In this document: one piece after another, positions 1 through 9,205 of the stretch | Layout: every line of letters starts with the position of its first letter | How positions within the stretch are numbered: position 1 is the first letter of the stretch | Source of the DNA: Gloeothece verrucosa PCC 7822 | GTDB lineage: Bacteria > Cyanobacteriota > Cyanobacteriia > Cyanobacteriales > Microcystaceae | Direction of reading: 5' to 3' | Assembly (NCBI RefSeq): GCF_000147335.1 | Contig: NC_014533.1 | Span: 186,001 to 250,000, forward strand | DNA: 64,000 nucleotides | The notes under the pieces: generated by a model | Told to the model about the DNA's origin: nothing | The model's database searches: none | What the model saw: the letters and a program-made list of their open reading frames with translations, nothing else | Translations under genes and position numbers: made by a program

Positions 1-146
1 TAGCAGAATGTATGATTCAGATTAAAGAAACACCTGATTTACGGCTGACTCTAGAAAAGAAAGCTTATGAGCGTTCCAAATACTTTGCGCTGGCTACAAT
101 TGGTGACAAATATCTTCAACTCTTTGAAAATGTCTTGAAAAAATAG
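1..146 (+). CDS. C-terminal end of a protein, probably a glycosyltransferase (partial)
   Basis: An open frame enters from the left edge and stops with TAG at 144-146, leaving about 47 residues ending LFENVLKK. The tail is helical and charged (KKAYERSKYFALATIGDKY). This resembles the final helix of GT4 glycosyltransferases, where the last helix packs back on the N-terminal domain. The next gene, 61 bp downstream on the same strand, is a GT4 enzyme, which fits. No catalytic motif lies in the visible part, so the assignment rests on context and tail style only. Confidence 0.5.
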   Translation, partial: AECMIQIKETPDLRLTLEKKAYERSKYFALATIGDKYLQLFENVLKK

Positions 147-207
147 GCAAGGGGAAAAGCACACCGAATATAAACACATTATTTTACACAATTATTTTTT
201 AAAAATT

Positions 208-1329
208 ATGAAAATAGTTTTTTATATGGGCGGATTTGCTCCCATTGGAGGAATTGAAACTTTTAGCAAAAATCTTCTTTGTTATCTTCAATCTAAAAAC
301 TATGACTGCCGATTAGTTTGCTGGGGTCAAATGTCACCTTTATTACACTCTATTGAACAGGCACAAGTAAAAATTTTTCGGACTGCTTGGCGTTGGGGCT
401 GCCGATGGAATGTACCAGATTGGATCTTATTGCCGCTAGGAATTCAACAAGTTAAACAGGCTGAGATAATTTTGTTCAACAAGATTTTTCCTAGCAAAAT
501 AATGCAACAGCTTCGAGCGAAAAAAAGTCAAAAAGCTGTTTTTATTTACATTACTCCTTACAGACCCTCGCTACCAAAAACTACCCTCGAGAAAAAGGAA
601 GTTTTAGAAATAATTAAATTCTTTGATATTATTCTGGTTCAATCATCTTCATTTATAAATGTTTTACACGAGCTTGGCTATCAGGGACGAATAGAAGTCA
701 TTCCTCTTATTCCTCATCAACCAGGCAAACTACAACCTTTCCCAACCAACAAAATTTTTAAAATAGGTTTTTTAGGTAGGTTGGTTGAAGATAAAAACAT
801 TCCTTTACTTTTAAAATCGTTTCAGTGTTTTCAGGAAATATTTTTAACTAAATTTTATGGTGAAAACAAAGAAAATTATAAGCCAACTCTTGAGATCTTT
901 GGGGATGGTCATCTGCGCCAAGAATTAGAAAAACTTAGTCATGATTTAGGAATAAAATCTTCAGTGATTTTTCATGGTAACGTTTCTAACGATAAAATCG
1001 AGGCGGCGATCGCTTCATGCCATTTATTTGCTTTTACTTCTCGTAATGAAGGACAATGTTTAGCCGCGTTAGAAATTTTAGGTTGTGGCAGACCCATTAT
1101 AGCTACTGACGCAGGCGCATTACCCGATATTTTATCTGATAGTCGTTTAGGTAGAGTAGTACACTCGGCTAATCCCACTACATTGGCTAATATTTTTATA
1201 GAAACCATGATTTTAATAGAAAAAAACTTTATAACGCCAGAAGTCATCCGTGCAGCTTATCTGGAAAGATTTGCTCCTGAAAAAGTCGGCAATTGCTATA
1301 AAGAATTACTAGATAGTTTATGTAAGTAA
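208..1329 (+). CDS. GT4 family glycosyltransferase
   Basis: A 373-residue GT-B-fold transferase that probably adds one sugar to a lipid-linked exopolysaccharide repeat unit at the inner face of the membrane. The N-terminal half starts with the usual beta strand and glycine loop (IVFYMGGFAPIGGIETF), where the acceptor binds. The C-terminal half has the GT1/GT4 nucleotide-sugar domain: IGFLGRLVEDKNIPLL near residue 190, then the E-x7-E region NEGQCLAALEILGCGRP near 285. Length is normal. The ATG at 208 is the first in frame after an AT-rich leader. A HIP1 octamer lies inside the gene at 1006-1013. Donor and acceptor cannot be told from sequence. Confidence 0.88.
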   Translation: MKIVFYMGGFAPIGGIETFSKNLLCYLQSKNYDCRLVCWGQMSPLLHSIEQAQVKIFRTAWRWGCRWNVPDWILLPLGIQQVKQAEIILFNKIFPSKIMQQLRAKKSQKAVFIYITPYRPSLPKTTLEKKEVLEIIKFFDIILVQSSSFINVLHELGYQGRIEVIPLIPHQPGKLQPFPTNKIFKIGFLGRLVEDKNIPLLLKSFQCFQEIFLTKFYGENKENYKPTLEIFGDGHLRQELEKLSHDLGIKSSVIFHGNVSNDKIEAAIASCHLFAFTSRNEGQCLAALEILGCGRPIIATDAGALPDILSDSRLGRVVHSANPTTLANIFIETMILIEKNFITPEVIRAAYLERFAPEKVGNCYKELLDSLCK

Positions 1330-1388
1330 CGAATTGAGTTTTATTCGATATTAATTGTCTAAATTTTAGTAAACAAAAAAGAGATAAA

Positions 1389-2252
1389 ATGTCAGCCAAA
1401 CTAAATATACATAGCTTATTATGTCACCAACATTTAGAAATGGGGCTTTTATGCCTAGGATCTCTACTTAAGTTTTCTTCACTGCCTTTACAGTTGATTA
1501 TACATGATGATGGCTCATTAACATCTGAAGATATAGAAAAATTAAAAAAAGGACTAAAAGATGTAAAAATTGTTCTTCGAGCAGAAGCGGACGAATTAAC
1601 CAACCAGCTTTTAAAAAGACATCCAAATTGCTACAAATTTCGTTACGAAAATGTATTAGGATTAAAACTATTAGATATTCCACTTTTTAGTCAAGGTGAT
1701 ATTGCTTACTGCGATAGTGATGTGCTATTTTTTAGGCCTTTTGATGGAATGTTCTGCTGGCCTAATAGTGAAACTTCTGCACTTTTTATGATGGATTATC
1801 AGCAAGCATACTCTATTCGTCCTTGGCATCTTTTAGGTATAAATAATCTTAGAATTCCAAGTAAAGTTAATACAGGTATTATGTTTATTCGAAACAAAGC
1901 TTATGATTTAGATTTCATTGAATGGATTTTAGGTAACGATAGATTAAAACAAATATTTAGAAAAATTCCAGGCTGGGCGGAACAAACTTGTTGGGCGGCT
2001 CTGGGGTTTAAAGTTGGTTGTCGACTATGGCATCCTCAACAAATTGCTATGATTCACCCTGGAATAAATCTTACTGACCACTTAGTTGCTGGACATTTTA
2101 TATCAACCTATAGATTTTTATTAAAAAATTTTAGTTCAAATGCCTCAATTCAAGCTAATTCGAATGCGGTAAAAGTAAATACAATTCAAACAGAAAAATG
2201 CAGTATTTTAAAACTAGGATTGTCTCAACTTAATCGAAAAATAAATCGTTAA
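1389..2252 (+). CDS. DxD-type nucleotide-sugar transferase-like protein
   Basis: A 287-residue GT-A-like protein. It opens with a strand and loop (INIHSLLCHQHLEMG in style), contains LIIHDDGSLTSEDIEKL near residue 37 and a clear DxD motif, YCDSDVLFFRPF, near residue 108, the metal and sugar-diphosphate site in GT-A enzymes. Later VNTGIMFIRNK (near 160) and GWAEQTCW (near 197) resemble the acceptor-side segments of GT8/GT77-like enzymes. It lies 59 bp after the preceding GT4 gene on the same strand, so a role in the same polysaccharide pathway is likely. The tail after residue 255 is low-complexity. The exact family is not certain. Confidence 0.7.
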   Translation: MSAKLNIHSLLCHQHLEMGLLCLGSLLKFSSLPLQLIIHDDGSLTSEDIEKLKKGLKDVKIVLRAEADELTNQLLKRHPNCYKFRYENVLGLKLLDIPLFSQGDIAYCDSDVLFFRPFDGMFCWPNSETSALFMMDYQQAYSIRPWHLLGINNLRIPSKVNTGIMFIRNKAYDLDFIEWILGNDRLKQIFRKIPGWAEQTCWAALGFKVGCRLWHPQQIAMIHPGINLTDHLVAGHFISTYRFLLKNFSSNASIQANSNAVKVNTIQTEKCSILKLGLSQLNRKINR

Positions 2253-2422
2253 AGAAAAATTTTTAAAAATTTATAGCAATTCCCAAGCTCACAAGGTACA
2301 GACAAAATTTCTTCGCTGTTCCCTAAAACTAGCCACTCTGTATCTCACTCAAACGGTAATTTCTATAAACTTTGTAGTTAACACTAATAACAATTTTAGA
2401 GTAAAAAATCTCCTTAATAAAA

Positions 2423-3673
2423 ATGATTAGTTCAAAAGTTTTAATCGCACAACTAGGCGCTAGAAAACACTATCAAGAACCTCTTTTATTTCATCGTTGG
2501 GGGATTTTGGATAGACTCTACACAGATTTTTACTCAGGTCATGGTAATGTTGCTAAATTATTACAGCATCCTAAAATTTATAACCGTTTGCCCAACTTAA
2601 TCAAAAAACCACTAGACCGCTATGAACCCGAGCTTGAAAATGCAACAATTATTCACTTTCCTAAATTTGGTTATCAATATGTACAGGCTTTGAAAAAAGC
2701 TTCATCTGACCAAGCCTCACAAATTTTTATTTTAGGAGGACAAAAATTTTGTCAGCAAATTATTAAACGTGGTTTAGGACAAGCTAACATTATTTATGGA
2801 TTTAATAGTGCTTGTTTAGAACTATTTGAATATGCTAAACCTAAAGGAATTTATTGTATCTTAGACCAAACCATAGCAGATTACTCGCTTGTTTATCAAC
2901 TTTTACTAGAAGAGGAAAAGAGATGGCCAGAATGGTCATTAACTCCTTTTAGAGTAAATCAAGCTGACTTAGAGTTAATGGAACGAGAGCATCGAGAACA
3001 AGACTTAGCCGCTCATATTATTTGTGGTTCTAGTTTTGTTAAAGATTCTTTAATAATTGGGGGAGTTGATACCGAGAAAATATCAGTAGTACCATTAGGT
3101 CGTTTAAAAGATAATATAACCTACTCAGATCCTTCTATAATCCAAACTCCACAAGAACGAGGAGATGGGTTAAGAATATTATTTGTGGGTTCTGTTAATT
3201 TACGAAAAGGAATTCCTTATTTATTAGAAGCTTTACGTCAAATTAAAGGCCAAATTCCTTTTACTTGTAAAGTTGTAGGTTCTCTTGAAATTAAACCTGA
3301 GCGTATCGCTGAGTACAGCGACTTATGTGATTTTACAGGAAGAATTCCCCGTTCTCAAATAAAAAATTTATATACTTGGGCTGATGTTTTAGTGTTACCT
3401 TCTCTTGGTGAAGGCTCGGCAATGGTTACTTATGAAGCATTAAGTTTAGGAGTACCTATTATTACAACTTATAATTCGGGATCTATTGTTAGAGATGGGC
3501 TGGATGGTTTTATTGTACCAATCGGTAATGCGAAAGTAATCACAGAAAAATTATTGAAAATTTATATCATCGGCAAGAACTTTAGTCAAGTAGATAACAC
3601 TGAAAACTATTTACAACGTACATTTAAAGAGTCAGAACATAAACTATGGGAAATTATTACAAAACATTATTAA
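2423..3673 (+). CDS. GT4 family glycosyltransferase
   Basis: A 416-residue GT-B transferase. The C-terminal donor domain is clear: ILFVGSVNLRKGIPYLLEAL (near residue 253), DFTGRIPRSQIKNLY (near 305), and the E-x7-E motif GEGSAMVTYEALSLGVP (near 330). The N-terminal half (VLIAQLGARKHYQEPLLFHR) lacks the usual glycine-rich loop and resembles a subgroup of cyanobacterial GT4 proteins with a divergent acceptor domain. A 170-bp spacer separates it from the gene before; the next gene begins 28 bp after its stop. Part of the exopolysaccharide cluster; substrate unknown. Confidence 0.87.
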   Translation: MISSKVLIAQLGARKHYQEPLLFHRWGILDRLYTDFYSGHGNVAKLLQHPKIYNRLPNLIKKPLDRYEPELENATIIHFPKFGYQYVQALKKASSDQASQIFILGGQKFCQQIIKRGLGQANIIYGFNSACLELFEYAKPKGIYCILDQTIADYSLVYQLLLEEEKRWPEWSLTPFRVNQADLELMEREHREQDLAAHIICGSSFVKDSLIIGGVDTEKISVVPLGRLKDNITYSDPSIIQTPQERGDGLRILFVGSVNLRKGIPYLLEALRQIKGQIPFTCKVVGSLEIKPERIAEYSDLCDFTGRIPRSQIKNLYTWADVLVLPSLGEGSAMVTYEALSLGVPIITTYNSGSIVRDGLDGFIVPIGNAKVITEKLLKIYIIGKNFSQVDNTENYLQRTFKESEHKLWEIITKHY

Positions 3674-3701
3674 AATTACTAAAATATAATATTTAATCCT
3701 C

Positions 3702-4958
3702 ATGGCAGAAGCATACCGAGATATTTTGTTTCTTATCTGCATAGGTTTGTTAGGTTGGGGACTGATTCGCATAGAACGAATTTATCAATATCCCTTCTTT
3801 ATGGGCACTATATTTACTTCTTTTCTTTTGCCTCAAGCATTTTCTTTAGTTGATAATCCTGGAGGAGTTAACTCGAAAGCTCTTGAGAGGGTACTATTAG
3901 TGTCTTGTCTTTGTGCGGCGGCTTGTTGGATAGGCTATGAAAGAAAACCTAATCCAAGATGGTTGGCAAAGCTAAATATTATTGTTAACGAACAGAAGTT
4001 ATTCAGAGCAGGTATTGTCCTAATGATCATAGGACAGTTGTTTCGTTTTTTACTTTTTAGGACAACTGTTCAAATTGCTGGAAATGGAAATTGGACTGGT
4101 CCAGCTACTATTTATCTTTTTTTCTCTCAGGTTGTAAATATTGCTTTCGCAATTTTTTTGTTGCAAACCTTAAAGAATCCTAAAATAATTAATTTGATTT
4201 TGACAATAATTGCTGGCTGGCCTCTTCTAACAGAAATTTTTGGAGGAAGGCGGCAACCAACAATGACTTTTATTGTTATAGTAGGTTTGTCGTTTTGGCT
4301 AGTGCATCGGTTTTTACCGCCTCGATGGTTAATTATCTTAGCGATAGTTGGACTAATTTTTATTATTCCTGTAATAGGAAATTTACGTGATGGTTTTTGG
4401 GATTTAGTGTTCAGTGGTCAATGGCAAGAATTAATATTAGAGACACAGACAACATTTAAAGTACAACAAGAGGGAGAAATTTTAGAATTAAGAAACGCAG
4501 CATTATTTATGGATGCTATAGAAAATACAGGACTTTATGGATGTGGTACCGGTTTTTGGGATAGTCTTATATTTCAATATGTTCCTGGACAATTTGTAGG
4601 CTTTGACTTAAAACAATCTCTACAATTTAACTGGATAACAGATGATCTACTAAAAAAATTATACAACTACTCTATACCCAGTGGGACTACATTGACTGGT
4701 ATAGGGGATTCTTTTATTCAGTTTGGTTACTTAGGATGGCTTCTTTTTGCTATGATTGGATTTTTATTTAAAAATCTTTGGATATCTGCTGTTTACCAAA
4801 GAAGCCAGGTAAGCCAACTTATCTATATAGGATTAATTAGCCCAGCAATGGTAGGTTTAACTCATGGGATAGCAAGATTTATACAAGAGTTTTTCTTTCA
4901 AGTAGGGGTAATTCTTATAGTTACCTACTATTCTAGAGTAAAACCTAGACAATATTAG
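3702..4958 (+). CDS. Polytopic membrane protein, probable Wzy-type polysaccharide polymerase
   Basis: A 418-residue membrane protein with about ten hydrophobic segments and a long loop between residues 230 and 330 that includes WQELILETQTTFKVQQEGE and the Trp/Tyr-rich stretch around TGLYGCGTGFWD. One large non-membrane loop in the second half is the usual layout of O-antigen/exopolysaccharide polymerases (Wzy), which join repeat units at the outer face of the inner membrane. It sits between glycosyltransferase genes on the same strand, where a Wzy gene is expected. Wzy proteins share little sequence, so the call rests on topology and context. No Wzx flippase or Wza/Wzc export gene is visible in the neighbouring 9 kb. 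Confidence 0.65.
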   Translation: MAEAYRDILFLICIGLLGWGLIRIERIYQYPFFMGTIFTSFLLPQAFSLVDNPGGVNSKALERVLLVSCLCAAACWIGYERKPNPRWLAKLNIIVNEQKLFRAGIVLMIIGQLFRFLLFRTTVQIAGNGNWTGPATIYLFFSQVVNIAFAIFLLQTLKNPKIINLILTIIAGWPLLTEIFGGRRQPTMTFIVIVGLSFWLVHRFLPPRWLIILAIVGLIFIIPVIGNLRDGFWDLVFSGQWQELILETQTTFKVQQEGEILELRNAALFMDAIENTGLYGCGTGFWDSLIFQYVPGQFVGFDLKQSLQFNWITDDLLKKLYNYSIPSGTTLTGIGDSFIQFGYLGWLLFAMIGFLFKNLWISAVYQRSQVSQLIYIGLISPAMVGLTHGIARFIQEFFFQVGVILIVTYYSRVKPRQY

Positions 4959-5017
4959 CTCCGCAAAATTTAGCTTTCATTTTTATTAAATTAACTTTAA
5001 TTAGATAACATAATCAA

Positions 5018-6172
5018 ATGAGTAAACGTTTACTGCTTATCAGTTCTAATTCCAGTGATCGCGGTGGCGGCGAACGCTATTTAATCTATCTGACTCAAGG
5101 TTTACACCAAATAGGTTGGGATGTATATGTTTTATTATCAAACCTAAGTTATATGGATAATTGGGCAAAGGAATTAATAGCACAGGGAGCGACAGTCTAT
5201 CGTCAAAATTTATTAGGATTAAAACATCGACCTTTAAGATTTCTGCAATCTATAACTGACACCAAACAACAGAGAGAAGTTGCTAAAATTTGTCAAGATA
5301 TTGCTCCAGATGCTATTTTAGTTAATCAGCAATATGATGAAGATGGATTGGATTATTTAGCTGGAGCTTTAATGGCAAATGTTGCTCCTGTAGGTGGTGT
5401 TATACATCTTCCAATGACAGCTAATAAAGCTCAACGTCCTTTAGGAAATCTTCGAGGTAGATTGCTTAAATGGTGGTATAAAAAACATTCCTATTCTTTA
5501 ATTCTCGTTTCAAAAGGCTGTCAAAAAGAGTGGGAAAATTATTATAATTATCCATGTTCTATTCAAGTTGTCCATCATGGCTGTTCTTTTCCCAATTTAG
5601 AATCATTTTATCCCACAACTCTTAATGATTGGAAAGATTCTTTACCCATTATTGGCTTTTCTGGCCAATTTGTTTTTCAGAAAAACCTTCAATTATTAAT
5701 TGATGCTTGGCTGTGGACTATAAAAAAAGGAATAAAAAGCAAATTGTTATTAATAGGCGACGGGCCAGAAAGAAATAATATAGAAAACCAGTTGCGTCAA
5801 TATGCTCCAGAAAACACATGGTACATTACAGGGTGGCTGGAACATCCAGAAGCTTATTTATCGATGTTAGATATTTATGTTATGACCAGTCATTTTGAAG
5901 GACTACCACTAGCATTAATAGAAGTAGTAGGGCGAGCAATTCCTGCTGTTGTTACTAATTTTAATGGTGCGTCTGATGTTCTTGATCATGCTTCGTGGGT
6001 AAAAATAGCACCATCCCCTAGTCCTGAATCTGTTGGCCAAACATTAATTGAATCCATTAATCAACTGTCTTATTTAAAGCAGCAAGCTAACAATGGGTAC
6101 CAAAATTTTCAAAAATATTTTTCTTTAGACAGAATGGCTAATGAAACTTTAAAGGCTTTAGGTTTAGCTTAG
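5018..6172 (+). CDS. GT4 family glycosyltransferase
   Basis: A 384-residue GT-B enzyme. The N-terminal acceptor domain begins LLLISSNSSDRGGGERYLIY, with the glycine-rich loop typical of GT4. The donor domain shows IIGFSGQFVFQKNLQLLIDA near residue 210, LLLIGDGPERN near 247 and the E-x7-E motif FEGLPLALIEVVGRAIP near 297. The gene lies 59 bp after the Wzy-like gene and only 10 bp before the next glycosyltransferase, so the two are probably translated from one message. Sugar specificity is not readable from the sequence. Confidence 0.88.
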   Translation: MSKRLLLISSNSSDRGGGERYLIYLTQGLHQIGWDVYVLLSNLSYMDNWAKELIAQGATVYRQNLLGLKHRPLRFLQSITDTKQQREVAKICQDIAPDAILVNQQYDEDGLDYLAGALMANVAPVGGVIHLPMTANKAQRPLGNLRGRLLKWWYKKHSYSLILVSKGCQKEWENYYNYPCSIQVVHHGCSFPNLESFYPTTLNDWKDSLPIIGFSGQFVFQKNLQLLIDAWLWTIKKGIKSKLLLIGDGPERNNIENQLRQYAPENTWYITGWLEHPEAYLSMLDIYVMTSHFEGLPLALIEVVGRAIPAVVTNFNGASDVLDHASWVKIAPSPSPESVGQTLIESINQLSYLKQQANNGYQNFQKYFSLDRMANETLKALGLA

Positions 6173-6182
6173 GTAATAATTC

Positions 6183-7346
6183 ATGCTTATTGTTATAATT
6201 TTCATAAATATTGGAAGCTATCATGCTGCCCGACTACGTGCTATTTACTCAGTATGTCAGGAAAAAGGTTGGAACTTTACCGCCATTCAAGCAACAGATA
6301 ATACTCTAGAACATCCTTGGGGAAATTTAGAGCGAGAAATTACATTCCCTCTCAAAACTTTATTACCTAGCTCTACTACCGCTAACTATAAACAAGAAAA
6401 AGCTGCCGCATTAATATCATCTTGTCTAGATAATCTTAAACCAGATATTGTTGCTATTCCTGGGTGGGGATTTTCTCTATCTCGCGCCGCACTATTCTGG
6501 TGTAAACGTCATCAAGTGCCAGCTATTTTGATGAGCGAAACGAAATGGGATGATGAAAAGCGGCAGTGGTGGCAAGAAAGACTAAAATTTTGGCTATATA
6601 TAAAAAAATATGATGCCGCCCTTGTAGGAGGTAAACTGCACCGTGACTATCTTGTTAAGTTAGGGTTTCCATCTGATCGCATTTTTTTGGGCTATGATGC
6701 AGTTGACAACGATTATTTTACTAAATCTGCTGAAGCGGCAAGACTTGACCCGGCTGCGGCAAGACAACGACAGCCAAAAATTCCTAATAAACCTTATTTT
6801 ATAGCTCTTACTCGCTTACTCAAACGTAAAAATGTCCACCGTTTGGTAGAAGCTTTTGCAGTTTATCGTCAACAAGTTGGAAATAATCAAGCTTGGAATT
6901 TAGTCATTTGCGGCAGTGGAGAAGAAGAAGATACTATCCGTAATTTCATCCAAGAAAAACAATTACAAAATAGCATTCATTTGCCGGGTTTTATATCTTA
7001 TCAAGCATTAGGTGATTGGTATGGATTAGCTAGTGCTTTTGTTCATCCGGCTTTACAAGAACAATGGGGTTTAGTAGTTAATGAAGCTTGTGCAGCCGGA
7101 CTGCCAATTCTGTGTAGCCGCACGGTAGGAGCTAGTTATGAACTTGTTATTGAGGGCGAAAATGGTTTTTTATTTGATCCAGAAAACACACAAGATATTG
7201 CTCGGAGTTTATTAACAATCCATCAAATAGATCCTACTCTAAAAAATCAAATGGGAAAAGCCAGCCAAAAAATAGTGACTAATTATAGTCCGACTCAATT
7301 TTCTGAAGGGATTTTAAAAGCTATTGCCGCTTTATCAAAAGTTTAA
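6183..7346 (+). CDS. GT4 family glycosyltransferase
   Basis: A 387-residue GT-B enzyme. FINIGSYHAARLRAIYSVC marks the acceptor-domain start. FIALTRLLKRKNVHRLVEAF (near residue 206), LVICGSGEEED (near 238) and the E-x7-E motif QEQWGLVVNEACAAGLP (near 295) mark the donor domain. It starts 10 bp after the stop of the previous glycosyltransferase and ends 33 bp before the next. A short alanine/arginine-rich insertion (EAARLDPAAARQRQP) sits in the linker between the domains. Its place in the sugar assembly order is unknown. Confidence 0.88.
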   Translation: MLIVIIFINIGSYHAARLRAIYSVCQEKGWNFTAIQATDNTLEHPWGNLEREITFPLKTLLPSSTTANYKQEKAAALISSCLDNLKPDIVAIPGWGFSLSRAALFWCKRHQVPAILMSETKWDDEKRQWWQERLKFWLYIKKYDAALVGGKLHRDYLVKLGFPSDRIFLGYDAVDNDYFTKSAEAARLDPAAARQRQPKIPNKPYFIALTRLLKRKNVHRLVEAFAVYRQQVGNNQAWNLVICGSGEEEDTIRNFIQEKQLQNSIHLPGFISYQALGDWYGLASAFVHPALQEQWGLVVNEACAAGLPILCSRTVGASYELVIEGENGFLFDPENTQDIARSLLTIHQIDPTLKNQMGKASQKIVTNYSPTQFSEGILKAIAALSKV

Positions 7347-7379
7347 TCTTAATATTTAAATTATTTCCAATAGGATACC

Positions 7380-8582
7380 ATGAAAATTTTGATTATTACG
7401 CCTTATGTCGGTGCTAATTATGGAGGCATTGCTAAGGTAGTTCAAGATATAGCTATAGCCCTTGGATCTCAAGGATTTAATATAGATTTAATAACGACTA
7501 ATGCGAACGACGCACAAAAATTGGATGTAGTTTTTAATCATTGGTTAGACCAAGGAAAGTATAGAATCAGATATTTTGATAGCTGGAATAAACACGATTT
7601 TATTTTAAGTTTATCTTTAATTACTTGGCTATTTAAAAATATTAATAATTATGATATAATCCATACTCATACAATTTTTTCTCCCTTAATTTTAATAACT
7701 CAATGGCTTTGCCAAAGAAAAAAAATTCCTTATCTTGTCACTCCTCACGGAATGCTAGAACCTTGGGCTTTAAGCTATAAAAGCTGGAAAAAAAATTTTT
7801 ACTATAATATTTTTGAAAAAAAGGCTCTACAAAAAGCTAGTCTCATTCAAGTAATTGCCAATCTTGAAGCTGATCATGTTCAATCATTAGGATTTAAACA
7901 TTATGTTATTATTCCCAATGGAATTGATCATAATGAATTTGCTTTTTTATCAGATCCCGAAAGTTTTTATCAGCAATTTCCTCAAACTCGTCACAAAACT
8001 TTAATTCTTTTTCTAGGTCGTATTGATCCTAAAAAAGGGCTAGATTTACTTGCCCCTGCTTTTGCACGGGTGCATTCTCAATTTCCTGAAACTCATTTAG
8101 TTGTAGCAGGCCCTGATAACATCGGATTTTTATCAACAGTAGAACGTTTTTTTGCCGAAGCTAAATGTTTAAATGCAGTCACTTTTACAGGGATGTTAAC
8201 TGGTAAATTAAAATATGCTGCGCTGGCTGCCGCTAGTCTATATATAGCTCCTTCTTACTCAGAAGGTTTTAGTATGTCGGTTTTGGAAGGTATGGCATCA
8301 GGATTATCCTGTATAATTACAACAGGTTGCAATTTTCCTGAAGCGGCAACAGCTAAAGCTGCATTGATTGTAGAACCTATGGCTGATGCGATAGCAGATG
8401 CTTTAAATTATTGTTTGAGTCATCCTCAAGAGGCAAAAGCTATGGGAAATCGCGCTCGTGAGTTTATTTTAAATAATTATACTTGGGAGAAGTCTGCCAA
8501 AAAACTAATAGATGTTTATAAGTTTTTATTAATAAAAAACTCTTGCCAAAATCCTTCAGTAAACTTTAGTGAAAAAGCATAA
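7380..8582 (+). CDS. GT4 family glycosyltransferase
   Basis: A 400-residue GT-B enzyme. The start ILIITPYVGANYGGIAKVVQ carries the acceptor-domain glycine loop; IHTHTIFSP and VTPHGMLEPWAL (near residues 95-130) are typical of the WcaI/Lps-type GT4 subgroup. The donor domain has ILFLGRIDPKKGLDLLAPAF near 210 and SEGFSMSVLEGMASGLS near 300. The last 14 bases overlap the GTG start of the following DUF218 gene, suggesting translational coupling. Role: one sugar transfer in exopolysaccharide assembly. Confidence 0.89.
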   Translation: MKILIITPYVGANYGGIAKVVQDIAIALGSQGFNIDLITTNANDAQKLDVVFNHWLDQGKYRIRYFDSWNKHDFILSLSLITWLFKNINNYDIIHTHTIFSPLILITQWLCQRKKIPYLVTPHGMLEPWALSYKSWKKNFYYNIFEKKALQKASLIQVIANLEADHVQSLGFKHYVIIPNGIDHNEFAFLSDPESFYQQFPQTRHKTLILFLGRIDPKKGLDLLAPAFARVHSQFPETHLVVAGPDNIGFLSTVERFFAEAKCLNAVTFTGMLTGKLKYAALAAASLYIAPSYSEGFSMSVLEGMASGLSCIITTGCNFPEAATAKAALIVEPMADAIADALNYCLSHPQEAKAMGNRAREFILNNYTWEKSAKKLIDVYKFLLIKNSCQNPSVNFSEKA

Positions 8583-9186
8583 AATCCATAAAATTCGTCG
8601 CTTTATCTATTTAACTAGCTTAAGTTTTATTGTACTGTGGATTAGTCTTTTCCCCATCCGACTAATGACCGCCTTCAAGCAAGCCCCTCAACCACAAGCT
8701 TTCTTTATTTTAGGTGGAGATTTTAGACGAGAAGAGGTTGTAGCTGAACTGGCTAAGTGGTATCCATCTTTAGAAATTTGGGTTTCATCAGGCCCAAATA
8801 CTCAGAAAACAAAAGAACTTTTTCAGATGGCCGGTGTGCCCCCAAGGCTATTACATATTGATGCTCGAGCCATTGATACTGTTACTAATTTTACTTCTTT
8901 AGTCGCTGACTTTAAAAAAAAGCACATTCAACATCTTTACCTAGTGACTTCTGATTATCATATGCCGAGAGCAATAGCCATTGGTATCATAGTGTTAGGT
9001 AGCCAAGGCATTGTTTTTACTCCTCTTTCGGTACACTCAGAGCAACCTTCTGAATCTTGGCTTCGCATTTTGCGCGATATTGGTCGTGCTTTTCTTTGGC
9101 TTTTTACGGGTGATACAGGATATGGTTTACTTAATTTTATGAGCCAATTAAAAAATCTCAGTCTTGGTTTAATTTATTCTAATTAA
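8569..9186 (+). CDS. YdcF/ElyC-like (DUF218) membrane-anchored protein
   Basis: A 205-residue DUF218-family protein. A basic N-terminus (KKHKIHKIRR) is followed by one hydrophobic segment (YLTSLSFIVLWISLFPI), so the domain is probably anchored with its bulk outside the cytoplasm. The DUF218 core is visible: AFFILGGDFRREEVVAELA, the SSGPN loop, TVTNFTSLV and LVTSDYHMPRA, whose Asp/His pair is conserved in the family. Relatives such as ElyC and SanA act in envelope and polysaccharide processes, but the reaction is not established. Translation probably starts at GTG 8569, overlapping the upstream glycosyltransferase by 14 bp. It is the last gene of the cluster. Confidence 0.8.
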   Translation: MKKHKIHKIRRFIYLTSLSFIVLWISLFPIRLMTAFKQAPQPQAFFILGGDFRREEVVAELAKWYPSLEIWVSSGPNTQKTKELFQMAGVPPRLLHIDARAIDTVTNFTSLVADFKKKHIQHLYLVTSDYHMPRAIAIGIIVLGSQGIVFTPLSVHSEQPSESWLRILRDIGRAFLWLFTGDTGYGLLNFMSQLKNLSLGLIYSN

Positions 9187-9205
9187 CATTTGTACTTAGG
9201 TATTT